Shown one piece after another: positions 30,588 through 39,459 of a DNA stretch of 40,143 nt. The translations under genes and the position numbers were made by a program. Source of the DNA: Candidatus Melainabacteria bacterium (lineage in GTDB: Bacteria; Cyanobacteriota; Vampirovibrionia; Obscuribacterales; Obscuribacteraceae); assembly GCA_012965515.1 (NCBI GenBank), contig DTSE01000397.1, positions 15,932 through 56,074 of the forward strand, given 5' to 3'. The notes beneath the pieces are model-generated. The model was not told the DNA's origin and made no database searches. It saw nothing but the letters and a program-made list of their open reading frames with translations. Position 1 is the stretch's first letter. The number at the start of each line of letters is the position of its first letter.

Positions 30588-30661
30588 TCGGGGCGAGAGG
30601 ATTTGAACCTCCGGCCTTCCGCACCCGAAACGGACACGCTACCAAGCTGCGCTACGCCCCG
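30588..30661 (-). tRNA. tRNA-Pro (anticodon CGG)
   Basis: Full cloverleaf on the minus strand, 74 nt. Acceptor stem CGGGGCG/CGCCCCG with discriminator A, D arm with AGCGCAGCTTGGTAGC, anticodon stem TCCGT/GCGGA with loop TTCGGGT giving anticodon CGG (Pro, codon CCG), and T arm GGAGG-TTCAAAT-CCTCT. The CCA end is not encoded. It lies 45 nt upstream of ruvA in the same direction. Confidence 0.95.
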
Positions 30662-30671
30662 ATATGGGTTG

Positions 30672-30680
30672 ATTCTAGCA
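30672..30680 (-). promoter_or_regulatory. Extended -10 promoter of tRNA-Pro (and perhaps ruvA)
   Basis: On the minus strand TGCTAGAAT (30680-30672) is an extended -10 element ending 10 nt before the tRNA 5' end. The -35 region at 17 nt is weak. Confidence 0.5.
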
Positions 30681-30783
30681 CATCATATATTAGGAGTCCC
30701 TCAGGCCAGCCCGACTTCTGAAGGAGTTTTACGATGCGATTTAATGTTCCTAAGAGCCCATAGAGGCGGACTTCTAGAGATTT

Positions 30784-31698
30784 CTATTGGGCCATTAATG
30801 TAACGTTGCCTCCGCTGTTATGCCCCTGTTGCAAGGCGGCACGAGCGTGGGCCATGAGGACCTTGCCATCCTCATCCATTTTGTCTCCCCATTGGCAAAT
30901 GCCAACGCTGACTGTGATGTTCAATTCCATGTTATTGGCATCGAAAGGAGTGTCTTGGATTTTGGTACGCAGGCGCTCGGCCACTTCGATGGCGCCTGTC
31001 GAATTGGTGCAAGTCAACACGACAGTGAATTCGAATTCCGCAGTGCGTACAACAATGTCCGAATCACGCATTTGCTGATCGATCATTTTGGCAAGTTTGT
31101 TGATTACTGCATCGCACTCTTCGCGGCCTATGGCGCGGTTCAACTCTTTGTATTGATCGACTTCCACAACAACAATGCTGAGTGGTACCTTGTAACGCTT
31201 CGATTGGCGAATGCCGGTTTTCAGAAACTCATTGAGGTAGCGCGCGGTTTTGAGCTCGGTAAGAGGATCCGTAAGCGATAACTCTCTTAACTGTTGTTCT
31301 TTGGCTCTCAATTCGTCGCGTAGTGTCTTTTCTCGCAGAACTGATTTGACTCTGCTCAAGAGTTCTTGAGGCTCGAACGGTTTGAAAAGCACGTCTTCCA
31401 TATCGCTCGGTGTTTTCAAATCTTGTAAAGTCTGATCCCTTGAGCCCAGAAAGATTATCGGAATGTTTGCCGTGCGTTCATCGGCCCGCAGCCGGTTGAA
31501 AACTTCTACACCGCCAATCAGGGGCATATGCAAGTCGAGGACGATGATATCCGGCAATTTGACCTTGCATGCAGCAATCGCTTTGAAACCGTCGTTTGCT
31601 GAAGCCACCTGATAGCCGGCTTTTTTCAAAAGGTCAGTAAGAGCAATGGTATGGGCCTGCTCGTCGTCCACTACCAGTATGTTGGGGCTTTCCTTCAC
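30784..31698 (-). CDS. Response regulator with degenerate GGDEF domain
   Basis: 304 residues. Receiver domain 1-120: Asp11/Asp12, phospho-acceptor Asp55 (VLDLHMPLIGG), Lys106 in LFKPFE. A coiled linker (about 121-140) leads to a GGDEF-type domain starting at LTDPLTELKTARYL. The signature GG(D/E)EF is replaced by RTAEFEF (218-224), and the first metal-binding Asp region reads VVVEVDQYKELN. It is therefore unlikely to make cyclic-di-GMP and may act as a binding or interaction domain. Layout resembles PleD/WspR-type regulators. No partner kinase is adjacent. It lies 100 nt after the DUF309 gene. Confidence 0.88.
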   Translation of the reverse strand: MKESPNILVVDDEQAHTIALTDLLKKAGYQVASANDGFKAIAACKVKLPDIIVLDLHMPLIGGVEVFNRLRADERTANIPIIFLGSRDQTLQDLKTPSDMEDVLFKPFEPQELLSRVKSVLREKTLRDELRAKEQQLRELSLTDPLTELKTARYLNEFLKTGIRQSKRYKVPLSIVVVEVDQYKELNRAIGREECDAVINKLAKMIDQQMRDSDIVVRTAEFEFTVVLTCTNSTGAIEVAERLRTKIQDTPFDANNMELNITVSVGICQWGDKMDEDGKVLMAHARAALQQGHNSGGNVTLMAQ

Positions 31699-31798
31699 GA
31701 CATCTCTTTTCTAATAACACCTAAACCTGATGATACCCGCTCTCAAAGCATTTTTCACATCTGATTATCTGCCGTTTCCCCTTGTGCACGTTCATTTT

Positions 31799-32146
31799 TC
31801 AAGTCGCGAAACCTATTGTTGGCATTTGAACTGACGTGTCTTCATTCTCAACGCTTCGTAGTGAGAGTTTGATCGTATTCAAATACGGCAAAACATCGAT
31901 TTTCAGCGTATCTGGAGCGACCGACTCAGCGCGGGCAACTGCTCGTGTCAGAAGCTTTCTGGCGCCTACACTATTGCCTCTGCCGAAGTGATAGTAAGCT
32001 ACTGCCGCTTGGATTATTGATTGGACCAATTCCTTTTCATCGCCTGAAAGAGTATTCCAATAAACTTCCAGAGTTTCGTGTGCCTCAAAGAACTCACGTT
32101 TATTGAATTCGTCGATGCCTTTGATCAAAAGTGGATGATGATTCAT
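31799..32146 (-). CDS. DUF309 family protein
   Basis: 115 residues. The DUF309 signature is clear: GIDEFNKREFFEAHETLEVYW, then LVQSIIQAAVAYYHFGRGN and GARKLLTRAVA. The conserved His-Glu pair and downstream Tyr/His residues suggest a small helical protein with a possible active or metal site; the family has no firmly established function. The gene lies 56 nt after the hydantoinase-like gene on the same strand, so it is probably part of the same operon. No clear ribosome site is visible before the ATG. Confidence 0.85.
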   Translation of the reverse strand: MNHHPLLIKGIDEFNKREFFEAHETLEVYWNTLSGDEKELVQSIIQAAVAYYHFGRGNSVGARKLLTRAVARAESVAPDTLKIDVLPYLNTIKLSLRSVENEDTSVQMPTIGFAT

Positions 32147-32202
32147 TTGAATCTGTCTCTAGAGCCGGCGAGTGTTGTTTTCGATACAGACCGAATTTTG
32201 CC

Positions 32203-34452
32203 TCAACGGTCGATGCTGGCGATAGCGACGACTTTCGCGTCAGCCGGCAGCTTTTCTACTTCCGGAGCCGAAAGCGTAGTGACCTGTGAAGCATCCATCA
32301 GCCCGGACAAGTCCACTAGTTTTGGCCCAGCCAATAGAAAAATAGATGGTATCACTTTACCCGCGTCCCCCCACTGCGAATGGGCTTCGACAAGCTGATT
32401 GATGGCGCGTCCAGACTCTGATGGGGTGCTTACCAAACAGTCGCCGTCGCGCACTTGCAAGCGAATATTTCCGGAGCGATCGATGACTCGAATGGGATTG
32501 ATTTCGCTTTGTATCAAGCCGAGAAACTTCTTCGAAGTTGCTTTGCCGCCGTACACGGAGAAGTGGTCAGTGCCGGCTTTCAGCGATACTGCTGCTGGTT
32601 GTGCATGCATTGATTCTGCTGCCAGCTGCAACTTTTCCTCATCGGTCAAATCTTTCTTCAGCTTGTCGGTATCCGTAACACTTGTTGCACCGCATGCAGT
32701 GGCGCGTATGATGTTGGCACGAGAGTCGATCTCGACGTGAATTTCAATAGATGCCGGATCTGCTCCCATTTTTAGAACCGCGGTCTGAGCCTCATCACGC
32801 AATCTCAGAATATCGTCGTTCGAGGGGTTGACCACTTGGCGTTCGACCGTTTCTCTGATTAACGCTAAGGCAACGCCTATTGCTGAAACAACATCAGAGT
32901 GTTGCGACAGCTTGTGAGGAAGGTGCATCTTTTTGCCGAGGAACGGCACTATAGCTGCCGCGCCACCACCTCCACCCACGAGAGTGACCATTGTGGGATC
33001 CAGCTTATTGTCCTTCATTAAAGCTTGAACAACTGTTTCAACTTTTGCCGTCGCCAGCGTGAGCATGTCGTTGGCGAGTTTCTTCGGCTCTGTAGACAGC
33101 TCTTTTGCAAGATTCTCGAATGCCACAGAAATGGATTCGTTATTGCCCTTTGCGCAATCGTCGTCAGCAACAAGACCCAAATAGTTGGATGCACATGTTG
33201 GAGTCAATGTGTATTTTGGTAGTTTTTCTGCATCGTTTTTACTTTCACTGTTTTCGTTTTCGCCATTTTTGCTCTGCGCACCGGTGGTGGCAGAACTTTC
33301 CGGATCCGCAAGTTCTAAATAATCCTTCGGATCGCCTTCAAAAGGCTGAATCAATCTCGATTTGAGTGTCATGGGTTTGTCTGTGAATGCTACATATTTC
33401 AGCCCGGCGATGTGAGCACTGCGTGGACCAACATCGATCACTTCTCCAGGTGAACCGTTCTTTATCCTCGGCATGGAACCACCGGCGACACCAACTGTTC
33501 TCACATCGAGTGTGTTCGTATAAATCCTGTGGCCACCGATCTCGCCCGGCTTGATACGCGCCTTGCCATTGACGATCGCTGAGATGTCTGTACTGGTGCC
33601 GCCTACTTCCAGGAAGATACCGTCCGATATGTGCAAATACATCATCGCCGCCGCCACACCTGCTGCCGGTCCGGAAAGCATTGTCAAAATCGGTCTCTCG
33701 CGCATTGCTGAGATGTCCATGACACCTCCGTCGGAACGCATAATCATCAGCGGCGCTTTGATGCCGGCTTCGCGTACGCTGCTCTCGGTCATGTTTGCAC
33801 TCTCGAGCATTCGAGGCAGCATTGATGCGTTGATCACCGCCGTCCGCGTGCGCACTTTCAGTCCGTAAAGCTGGCTGACTTCCGAACCGCAAGTGGCAAG
33901 TATGCCCTTCTTTCTGGCCAGTTCAACAACCTTTTGCTCGTTGTTTGCATTGTCTACAGCGAACGCTTCGCTGGCTGCAATGGCGACTGCTCCTTGTTTC
34001 AACAGATCGTCCAAAACTGCATTGACTGCTTCATCTTTCAATGGTTGCGAGGTGTCTATGAATCGATGGAACGTCTTCAAAAACTTTCCTGGAGCCAATT
34101 CAATTTTTCCAACCTGGGTGGAAAGATTGGCCATGAAAGCATTAATACCGCTTCCCATGCCGACGATTCCTACCGTGGCGACGTCGCCTTCCAGGAGGGC
34201 GTTGGTAGCCTGGGTGGTCGAGTGAGCGATGAATGAAACACGCTCCGGTTCGATTTTCGCCTTATCTAAGAGCATTTGCAATGCGTCGATAATGCCCTTT
34301 GCGACGCCTTCCTTGGCTGTGTGGGTGGTGTGCACTTTTACCTTCTCGATCATTTCGAGAGTTTCAGCGTCGAGCACCACGGCGTGGGTAAACGTTCCAC
34401 CTACGTCGATGCCGACGCGGACTTTCGATGATGTATTAGGCTTTTGTTTCAT
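32203..34452 (-). CDS. hyuA: Hydantoinase A / 5-oxoprolinase-like ATPase
   Basis: 749 residues. Sugar-kinase-like fold of the HyuA family: phosphate-1 motif GIDVGGTFTHAVVLD (14-28), AHSTTQATNALLEG, SGPAAGVAAA and LEVGGTSTDIS, followed by the family block GGHRIYTNTLDVRTVGVAGGS. A Ser/Asn/Glu/Lys-rich insert of about 35 residues sits around 378-412. The C-terminal part has VTLVGGGGGAAAIVPFLG. HyuA proteins hydrolyse cyclic amides (hydantoins, 5-oxoproline) with ATP, usually together with HyuB. No HyuB gene is next to it, so the substrate and whether it works alone are open. The permease gene ends 10 nt upstream in the same direction, suggesting uptake of the substrate. Confidence 0.9.
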   Translation of the reverse strand: MKQKPNTSSKVRVGIDVGGTFTHAVVLDAETLEMIEKVKVHTTHTAKEGVAKGIIDALQMLLDKAKIEPERVSFIAHSTTQATNALLEGDVATVGIVGMGSGINAFMANLSTQVGKIELAPGKFLKTFHRFIDTSQPLKDEAVNAVLDDLLKQGAVAIAASEAFAVDNANNEQKVVELARKKGILATCGSEVSQLYGLKVRTRTAVINASMLPRMLESANMTESSVREAGIKAPLMIMRSDGGVMDISAMRERPILTMLSGPAAGVAAAMMYLHISDGIFLEVGGTSTDISAIVNGKARIKPGEIGGHRIYTNTLDVRTVGVAGGSMPRIKNGSPGEVIDVGPRSAHIAGLKYVAFTDKPMTLKSRLIQPFEGDPKDYLELADPESSATTGAQSKNGENENSESKNDAEKLPKYTLTPTCASNYLGLVADDDCAKGNNESISVAFENLAKELSTEPKKLANDMLTLATAKVETVVQALMKDNKLDPTMVTLVGGGGGAAAIVPFLGKKMHLPHKLSQHSDVVSAIGVALALIRETVERQVVNPSNDDILRLRDEAQTAVLKMGADPASIEIHVEIDSRANIIRATACGATSVTDTDKLKKDLTDEEKLQLAAESMHAQPAAVSLKAGTDHFSVYGGKATSKKFLGLIQSEINPIRVIDRSGNIRLQVRDGDCLVSTPSESGRAINQLVEAHSQWGDAGKVIPSIFLLAGPKLVDLSGLMDASQVTTLSAPEVEKLPADAKVVAIASIDR

Positions 34453-34462
34453 GAATCACCGC

Positions 34463-35902
34463 CTAACTCATGGGGACGAATTTGAACGCTACTGCCAGGC
34501 ATAGGCCGGCGATCGTTGCCAGCCAGGCATATGGTGCAGTTTTCTTCAAAAGGGTTTGCGTATCGGTGCCCAGGTAGGTTGCAATCCAGATGTTGTGAGT
34601 ATTGGTCGGGTCGCAAATGCCTTGAATTTGTCCGACAGACATCAGCATTCCCATAATCGCACTGGACGCGAGACTGGTTGATTTCTGAATCAATGCGACA
34701 AGCCCGCTACCCATGCCCCAGAGACTCAATGGTCCACGGTAGAGCGCAAGTGGAGCGGCCAGAGTGAAGATAATCACGTATGGTATTGCGGTTGTCGGAA
34801 CAACCTGTCTGACAATCGGTTCAATCGCACTGGCAATGTTGGGATGGCGCACTGCAGTAATCAGCATGCCAATGCCAATCATTAGCACCACAGCGGGAAT
34901 TACTGAACTGATTCCATCGATTATTGATCGCGTTAGCACCGTTATCGAATCTCGTTTCCATGTCGTCAACACACCGTATGTAATACCGGCCAGAAATGCA
35001 GGTATGAAATCCCAGTGGCATACAAGAACAAGTATTAGTGGGGTTATCGGTGTAAGCAGCGCCAGCCCGGAAATACCATCGGTTTTTCTCACATGCCTTG
35101 CTATTGCAAGGACAATTAACCCGACAAAAATTGCCGAGACAATGGTTGTTGCAACCGGATCCGCTGTTGCTGCTGCTTTTGCTGCTGCCGGAGCTGCAGC
35201 CCTTTGCGACAGCATAGGAAAGGCGAAAAACTCTAGTACTAAAGCCAGTGCCAGATACTTCAAATTGCTCCAGTTTTTCAGCTCTACAACCAAGAATGTC
35301 ACCACGATCAGAGCAATGATTGCTGCAAACGGAACAACAAATCCGATTATCGAACTCGGCTCTAAATGCAGGACATCCATATAGAGCGCCCAGCCGGCGA
35401 TATTGAACATACCACCGAGGCTTATACCGAAAAGGAAAAGTGCACCGGCGGTGACACTGGATATGCTCAGCGAGAGCAGCGCTGGTAGTACTATGGTTCC
35501 AACCATGATTACCGCGCCCAAACCGCCCAGCGTTGAGAACAAGAGGGCTGTTACGAGGGTCATCACAATGCCCAGAACAAACTGATTGTCACCCGAGAAT
35601 TCTGCCACCCAACGGATCAGCGACTTGGCGATACCCTGTTTGTTCATCAAATCAGCAAGCACAGCGCCGAACATTGTCGTTGTATAGGCACCATGCATTT
35701 TGACAGCACCTTGATTGATGACATCGGAGAGAATGTCCTTCTCGGGGATGCCGGACAAAATGGCCATCAAAATTGCCATCACCGGTAAAGCCAAAAGAGC
35801 AGATATGCGACGGCTATACATCAGCATCGCCATGACCGCAAAGACGGCAAGACAGGCGATTCCAACTAGAGCGTGGTTTGATTCCGGCACAAAACAGTTC
35901 AA
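34463..35902 (-). CDS. Polytopic permease (GntP/CitM-like) next to hydantoinase
   Basis: 479 residues with 11-12 membrane segments. The layout of two repeated halves with loops such as TTMFGAVLADLMNKQGIAKSL and a second-half GICDPTNTHNIW loop fits the ion-transporter superfamily of anion/gluconate permeases (GntP, CitM, DcuC-like); the exact family is uncertain. The start is a TTG at 35902 or a GTG at 35890; neither has a ribosome site. The promoter at 35917-35946 would place the transcript start near 35910. Its stop lies 10 nt before hyuA, so the two form an operon, probably for import and opening of a cyclic amide. An Ala-rich cytoplasmic stretch (AAAPAAAKAAATADP) lies mid-protein. Confidence 0.85.
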   Translation of the reverse strand: MNCFVPESNHALVGIACLAVFAVMAMLMYSRRISALLALPVMAILMAILSGIPEKDILSDVINQGAVKMHGAYTTTMFGAVLADLMNKQGIAKSLIRWVAEFSGDNQFVLGIVMTLVTALLFSTLGGLGAVIMVGTIVLPALLSLSISSVTAGALFLFGISLGGMFNIAGWALYMDVLHLEPSSIIGFVVPFAAIIALIVVTFLVVELKNWSNLKYLALALVLEFFAFPMLSQRAAAPAAAKAAATADPVATTIVSAIFVGLIVLAIARHVRKTDGISGLALLTPITPLILVLVCHWDFIPAFLAGITYGVLTTWKRDSITVLTRSIIDGISSVIPAVVLMIGIGMLITAVRHPNIASAIEPIVRQVVPTTAIPYVIIFTLAAPLALYRGPLSLWGMGSGLVALIQKSTSLASSAIMGMLMSVGQIQGICDPTNTHNIWIATYLGTDTQTLLKKTAPYAWLATIAGLCLAVAFKFVPMS

Positions 35903-35916
35903 TTACTAACAGAGTA

Positions 35917-35959
35917 ATGATCTTCTGTTTAAAACTTCTCTGTCAAGTAGATCTACTTG
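35917..35959 (-). promoter_or_regulatory. Permease-hyuA promoter with overlapping 16-bp palindrome
   Basis: On the minus strand TTGACA (35946-35941) and GATCAT (35922-35917) are 18 nt apart. A perfect 16-bp palindrome CAAGTAGATCTACTTG (35944-35959) overlaps the -35 box and also the stop codon of the upstream kinase gene (35953-35955). This is a good place for a repressor. A 6-bp repeat ACAGAG/CTCTGT frames the spacer. Confidence 0.55.
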
Positions 35960-38883
35960 TTTGTTTTCTTTGAAGAGTCTTTATTTGCTTTTGCAGCGGA
36001 ACTGTCAGCGGAATTAGCTTGTTTGTTCGTCGAGGATTTCAGAGGTATGGTGGACTTTTCTGAAGGAGCAGGACTGCTCGGCGCAGTGGGTTTGACAGAA
36101 AGACTTGGGAATGACTCGAGAATCTTCTCTTCTTGTTGGCTTTCTTTCATTAGTGCGTTGAATCCATCTAAGATCTTCTTGCGGAGCGACTCAGGAGCAT
36201 CTGGTTGAGACTTCACTATCTCCATGGCTTGCTGATACAGCCCTTCTGAATTTGCATAATCCGAATTGTTCTTTTTAAGGACGGCCAAATTGTAAATCAG
36301 CTCCGCTTTATCGAGCGGATTGAAGTCGGCAAACTGGTCGCTGTAAGCGATTACCTTCGGCAGAAGGTCTTCCAACTTGCTCTTTTGCTGAGCTACCAAA
36401 TAAATGTCACAAAGGTCCAAATACGACTTCATGATCTCGCGCTTGTCGTATGGTCTGCTGCGAGCCAGTATCGCAATGGAGCGTTTTAACTTCGCTTCTC
36501 CGTTATTGCTGAGCCTTTTCAGGTCTTCGGCTGCGGTGGGAGAAAAGCCTGAGGTCTTGAATCTATTTTCGAAAGAAACGATCGCCAGGATGTCGATCAG
36601 ATCATTTTCGGCGGACAATCGCAACGATTGAGCGATCGCCCAATACTGGCTCGGCAATTGATTGCGTAAGATCGGCAACAGTAAATTGATTTTCTTGCTG
36701 CTTTCCTTTTGTCTTTGGCTCATCAAATCAATGGTGGCGGCGGTGATCAATTTGAGAGTTTCGGGGCCGGATGCAGCAGCTTCGTGAGCAGATTGTTCGA
36801 TTGTCTCGAGGGCCTTTTCACTGTCATTCATTTGCCAGTACAAACAACCTTGCGCGTATTTGAGCATGGCTCGATCGCGAGTAAGCACGTCTGATTCCTC
36901 GCTCATCGCATTGCTTGTCGCAGCCAGTAAATTGGCGGCTTCTTTCGACTTTCCGATGCCTGCCAGGTACTGTGATTGCTTTACGAGCAGCTCTGCAAAG
37001 TCAGGAAATCTATTGACCATCAGCATCTTGATGTGAAGGTTCGCTTGCTCGAAGAGCTTGAGTGCTTCGCCTTCAGTTGGTGCAGAAAGTGCGAGATCTG
37101 TAGAGATTGCGGCTATTTTCATCGCCGCAACCTTCTGTTCTTCAGAAAGGTGGTCTGAATTTCTTGCTTCAGGACTTTCTGAATTGATAAACCTCTGCAA
37201 TTCGGCGAGCATCTCGTCGCGAGTCGGTGTCGGCTGTAATTTCTGCAACTGTTCTTTGTACTGCTCGCTTGGGTCCTGGAAAGAATCCGTGCCCGAAACT
37301 TTACCCTTGTCAAAATTCATGATTACGTAGCATAGATCGATCAATTGTTCGAGCGTGGTGCTCATAATCAAGTTGCGATTGTCATCTTTGATGTCATCGG
37401 CGTTTCGCAACGCCTTGCGGAAATGTTCGTAGGCTAAGAAATAGTTGCCTCGATCAAAATAAGTTTCTGCAGTGTGCATGTCGTCTTGCCACCATCCCAA
37501 CTCCTTGGATGATTGTGACATTACTGAGATAGACACCGGTTCATCCTTCTCGCGCTTTTTGATACCCGTGTATACGTCGTAAATTTCTTTTGCAGTGAAA
37601 GCAACTAGCAGCAGCAGCGCTGATGCTGCCATAATCTTCCGCTTGCTGAGCGGCATTTTGCCTTCACCCTTCTTCTCCTGAATTGTGTCGGCGAGTTTTT
37701 TCTGAGTGCTGTTTGAACCGCCTGACAGAGCCGCTTTCTTGTCGTCAGCGGCTTTTCTAGCCTCCGCTGCTTTTCTGGCTGATAAAGCGCTCTTGGACTC
37801 CTGCGCTAATGCCGCCGCCGCTGCTCTCGCCCCTGCGATTTTTGCCTTGTCCGACTCCTCGCGCGCTTTTGAATCACGGTTGGCCGTCTTTAGTTTTTCG
37901 TAAATCGGCTCAAGGTCTTCGGAAACATCTCCCATGGTTTGGTATCGATCTTTTCGCGCTTTTGCCATCAATTTCGATACCACTTCATCAAGCTCATTTG
38001 CGCAGCTGAGATCAGGGCGGACCTGTGTTAGTGGTTTGTGACTGTCATTGAAGTGCATGCCGACTGTGTCTGCAAAATCAACGCCAACGAAGGGCGCTTT
38101 TCCAGTCAAAAGTTCGTAGAACATGCAACCGAGTGAATACATGTCAGACCGCTCATCGAGCCGTTCACCGCGGCATTGCTCGGGGCTCATGTACAGAGGG
38201 CTGCCGAAGACCTCGCCTGTTTCTGTGAGCCGGAGTCCTTCGTTTTCTTCCACTTTTGCGATGCCGAAATCGATGATTTTTACCAACTCGGCTCCTGTGT
38301 CCGGATCCTCTACGAGCATGACGTTGCTGGGCTTTAAATCTCGGTGGACGACGCCTTTGTTGTGAGCGTGGCGCAGAGCGTCAACACACTGCTTGATAAT
38401 TGACACTGCTCGGAAGGCGGGCAAAGCCTTTTTCGGTGCCATTACATCTGAGAGAGAGACGCCTTTGAGGAAGTCCATGACGAGGTAAGGTTCGGCGCTA
38501 TCAGCGTCTCCGAACTCGTATACCTTGATCAAATTGGGGTGGTCGAGCTTGCTGAGGGCGATGCCTTCCTGGACGAAACGCGCTCGTGCCTTCTTGTCGA
38601 GTTTGCGCTTGTAGGCTAAAACCTTAACTGCCACATGCCGCTTGAGATTTCGATCGTGTGCTTTGTACACTGCGCTCATGCCGCCTTTGCCGATGAGCTC
38701 AATGATTTGGTAGTTCTTCCCGAATACAAAGCCCGGATTCAAATCCCTAGATGGGTTCGTGGCGCCGGGCATGTTCACCATCACCGTGGCCTTCGAATCA
38801 TCTTGACTTTCGCTCAGCTCAGCATCAGCGCCAGCCTTAAGCTGTTCGCCTTTGCGAATCTGTTTTTCAGGGATCTCTGGCAC
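35953..38883 (-). CDS. PknB-type Ser/Thr kinase with extracytoplasmic TPR-like domain
   Basis: 976 residues, GTG start at 38883 with no close ribosome site. Cytoplasmic kinase domain about 58-330: Gly loop LIGKGGMSAVYKA, Lys87, Glu106, HRDLKPSN (Asp182, Lys184, Asn187), DFG at 205, SPEQ. The motifs are canonical, unlike the two kinases at 4556-7847. A long Ala/Lys/Glu-rich coiled linker (340-410) leads to one membrane segment (about 416-434). The outer 540 residues are helical and TPR-like (FDRGNYFLAYEHFRKALRNA, LIYNLAVLKKNNSDYANSEGLYQQAMEI), ending in a Ser/Pro/Lys-rich tail. It probably senses something outside the membrane and phosphorylates cytoplasmic proteins. Divergent from the small membrane protein at 39094. 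Confidence 0.92.
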   Translation of the reverse strand: MPEIPEKQIRKGEQLKAGADAELSESQDDSKATVMVNMPGATNPSRDLNPGFVFGKNYQIIELIGKGGMSAVYKAHDRNLKRHVAVKVLAYKRKLDKKARARFVQEGIALSKLDHPNLIKVYEFGDADSAEPYLVMDFLKGVSLSDVMAPKKALPAFRAVSIIKQCVDALRHAHNKGVVHRDLKPSNVMLVEDPDTGAELVKIIDFGIAKVEENEGLRLTETGEVFGSPLYMSPEQCRGERLDERSDMYSLGCMFYELLTGKAPFVGVDFADTVGMHFNDSHKPLTQVRPDLSCANELDEVVSKLMAKARKDRYQTMGDVSEDLEPIYEKLKTANRDSKAREESDKAKIAGARAAAAALAQESKSALSARKAAEARKAADDKKAALSGGSNSTQKKLADTIQEKKGEGKMPLSKRKIMAASALLLLVAFTAKEIYDVYTGIKKREKDEPVSISVMSQSSKELGWWQDDMHTAETYFDRGNYFLAYEHFRKALRNADDIKDDNRNLIMSTTLEQLIDLCYVIMNFDKGKVSGTDSFQDPSEQYKEQLQKLQPTPTRDEMLAELQRFINSESPEARNSDHLSEEQKVAAMKIAAISTDLALSAPTEGEALKLFEQANLHIKMLMVNRFPDFAELLVKQSQYLAGIGKSKEAANLLAATSNAMSEESDVLTRDRAMLKYAQGCLYWQMNDSEKALETIEQSAHEAAASGPETLKLITAATIDLMSQRQKESSKKINLLLPILRNQLPSQYWAIAQSLRLSAENDLIDILAIVSFENRFKTSGFSPTAAEDLKRLSNNGEAKLKRSIAILARSRPYDKREIMKSYLDLCDIYLVAQQKSKLEDLLPKVIAYSDQFADFNPLDKAELIYNLAVLKKNNSDYANSEGLYQQAMEIVKSQPDAPESLRKKILDGFNALMKESQQEEKILESFPSLSVKPTAPSSPAPSEKSTIPLKSSTNKQANSADSSAAKANKDSSKKTNK

Positions 38884-39093
38884 CTGACTTCGTTAATCTC
38901 CCTCAGATACGCTTAGCGCATCTGCCCCCCTTAAATGTTCTACCCCAAAAACTGCGATTTGTTGAGCTTTAAACCATTCGAGCAAACTTAAAAGAGTTTG
39001 CTTCGCCTTTTCTATTTATGCTAATCATATGAAAGGCAAACAATTGGTAAGAAATCTGTCTTAGTACCAAGAGACTGACGTGTCTGATCTGAA
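38884..39093. promoter_or_regulatory. Divergent promoter region with two inverted repeats
   Basis: 210 nt between the large kinase (minus) and the small membrane protein (plus). It holds an imperfect hairpin AGATACGC/GCGCATCT (about 38905-38923) and a perfect 7-bp repeat GCAAACT/AGTTTGC (38982-38988 and 38995-39001). The second could be an operator shared by both directions. I could not place -10/-35 boxes with confidence. Confidence 0.4.
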
Positions 39094-39459
39094 ATGAGTA
39101 TCGCCACATTCTTCGTTTTTCACTTCGTGCAGATCGTGCTGGTCGAATCGATAGTGATGTGGCGTCTTAAATGGGGAACGTTCAGGCATTCGCTGGTCGA
39201 TGCTCTGATGATGAATTTTGCTTCCATACTAGGGCTATTGTTAGGACTGGCGCCTTTGATACGTGGCGCAGGACCGTTTGGTTTGATGCTCTTTTGCACG
39301 TACAGTTTGATGGTTGAGACAGTTACTCTAATGCTGCTAGAACGGCATCCCTGGAAAAAGGTGGTTAGCACAGTTTTGATTGCCAATTTGTGCAGTTGCG
39401 TCCTTTTGGCAGGCGAGAGCTTTATGAACTGGGCTGACTTTTCGGGACTTTTTAGATGA
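39094..39459 (+). CDS. Small polytopic membrane protein
   Basis: 121 residues with four membrane segments (about 3-22, 37-57, 62-80 and 90-106), short loops and few charged residues. ATG at 39094; no strong ribosome site. No family recognised. The stop codon overlaps the ATG of the next gene by 4 bp (ATGA), so the two are translationally coupled and probably work together at the membrane, the second being a lipoprotein. Divergent from the large kinase gene. Confidence 0.75.
   Translation: MSIATFFVFHFVQIVLVESIVMWRLKWGTFRHSLVDALMMNFASILGLLLGLAPLIRGAGPFGLMLFCTYSLMVETVTLMLLERHPWKKVVSTVLIANLCSCVLLAGESFMNWADFSGLFR

Noticed and set aside
30725..30765. Nine-codon plus-strand ORF with a good AAGGAG site (starting near 30734)
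   Set aside because: Too short to support as a gene without conservation; no downstream gene on this strand that it could regulate.
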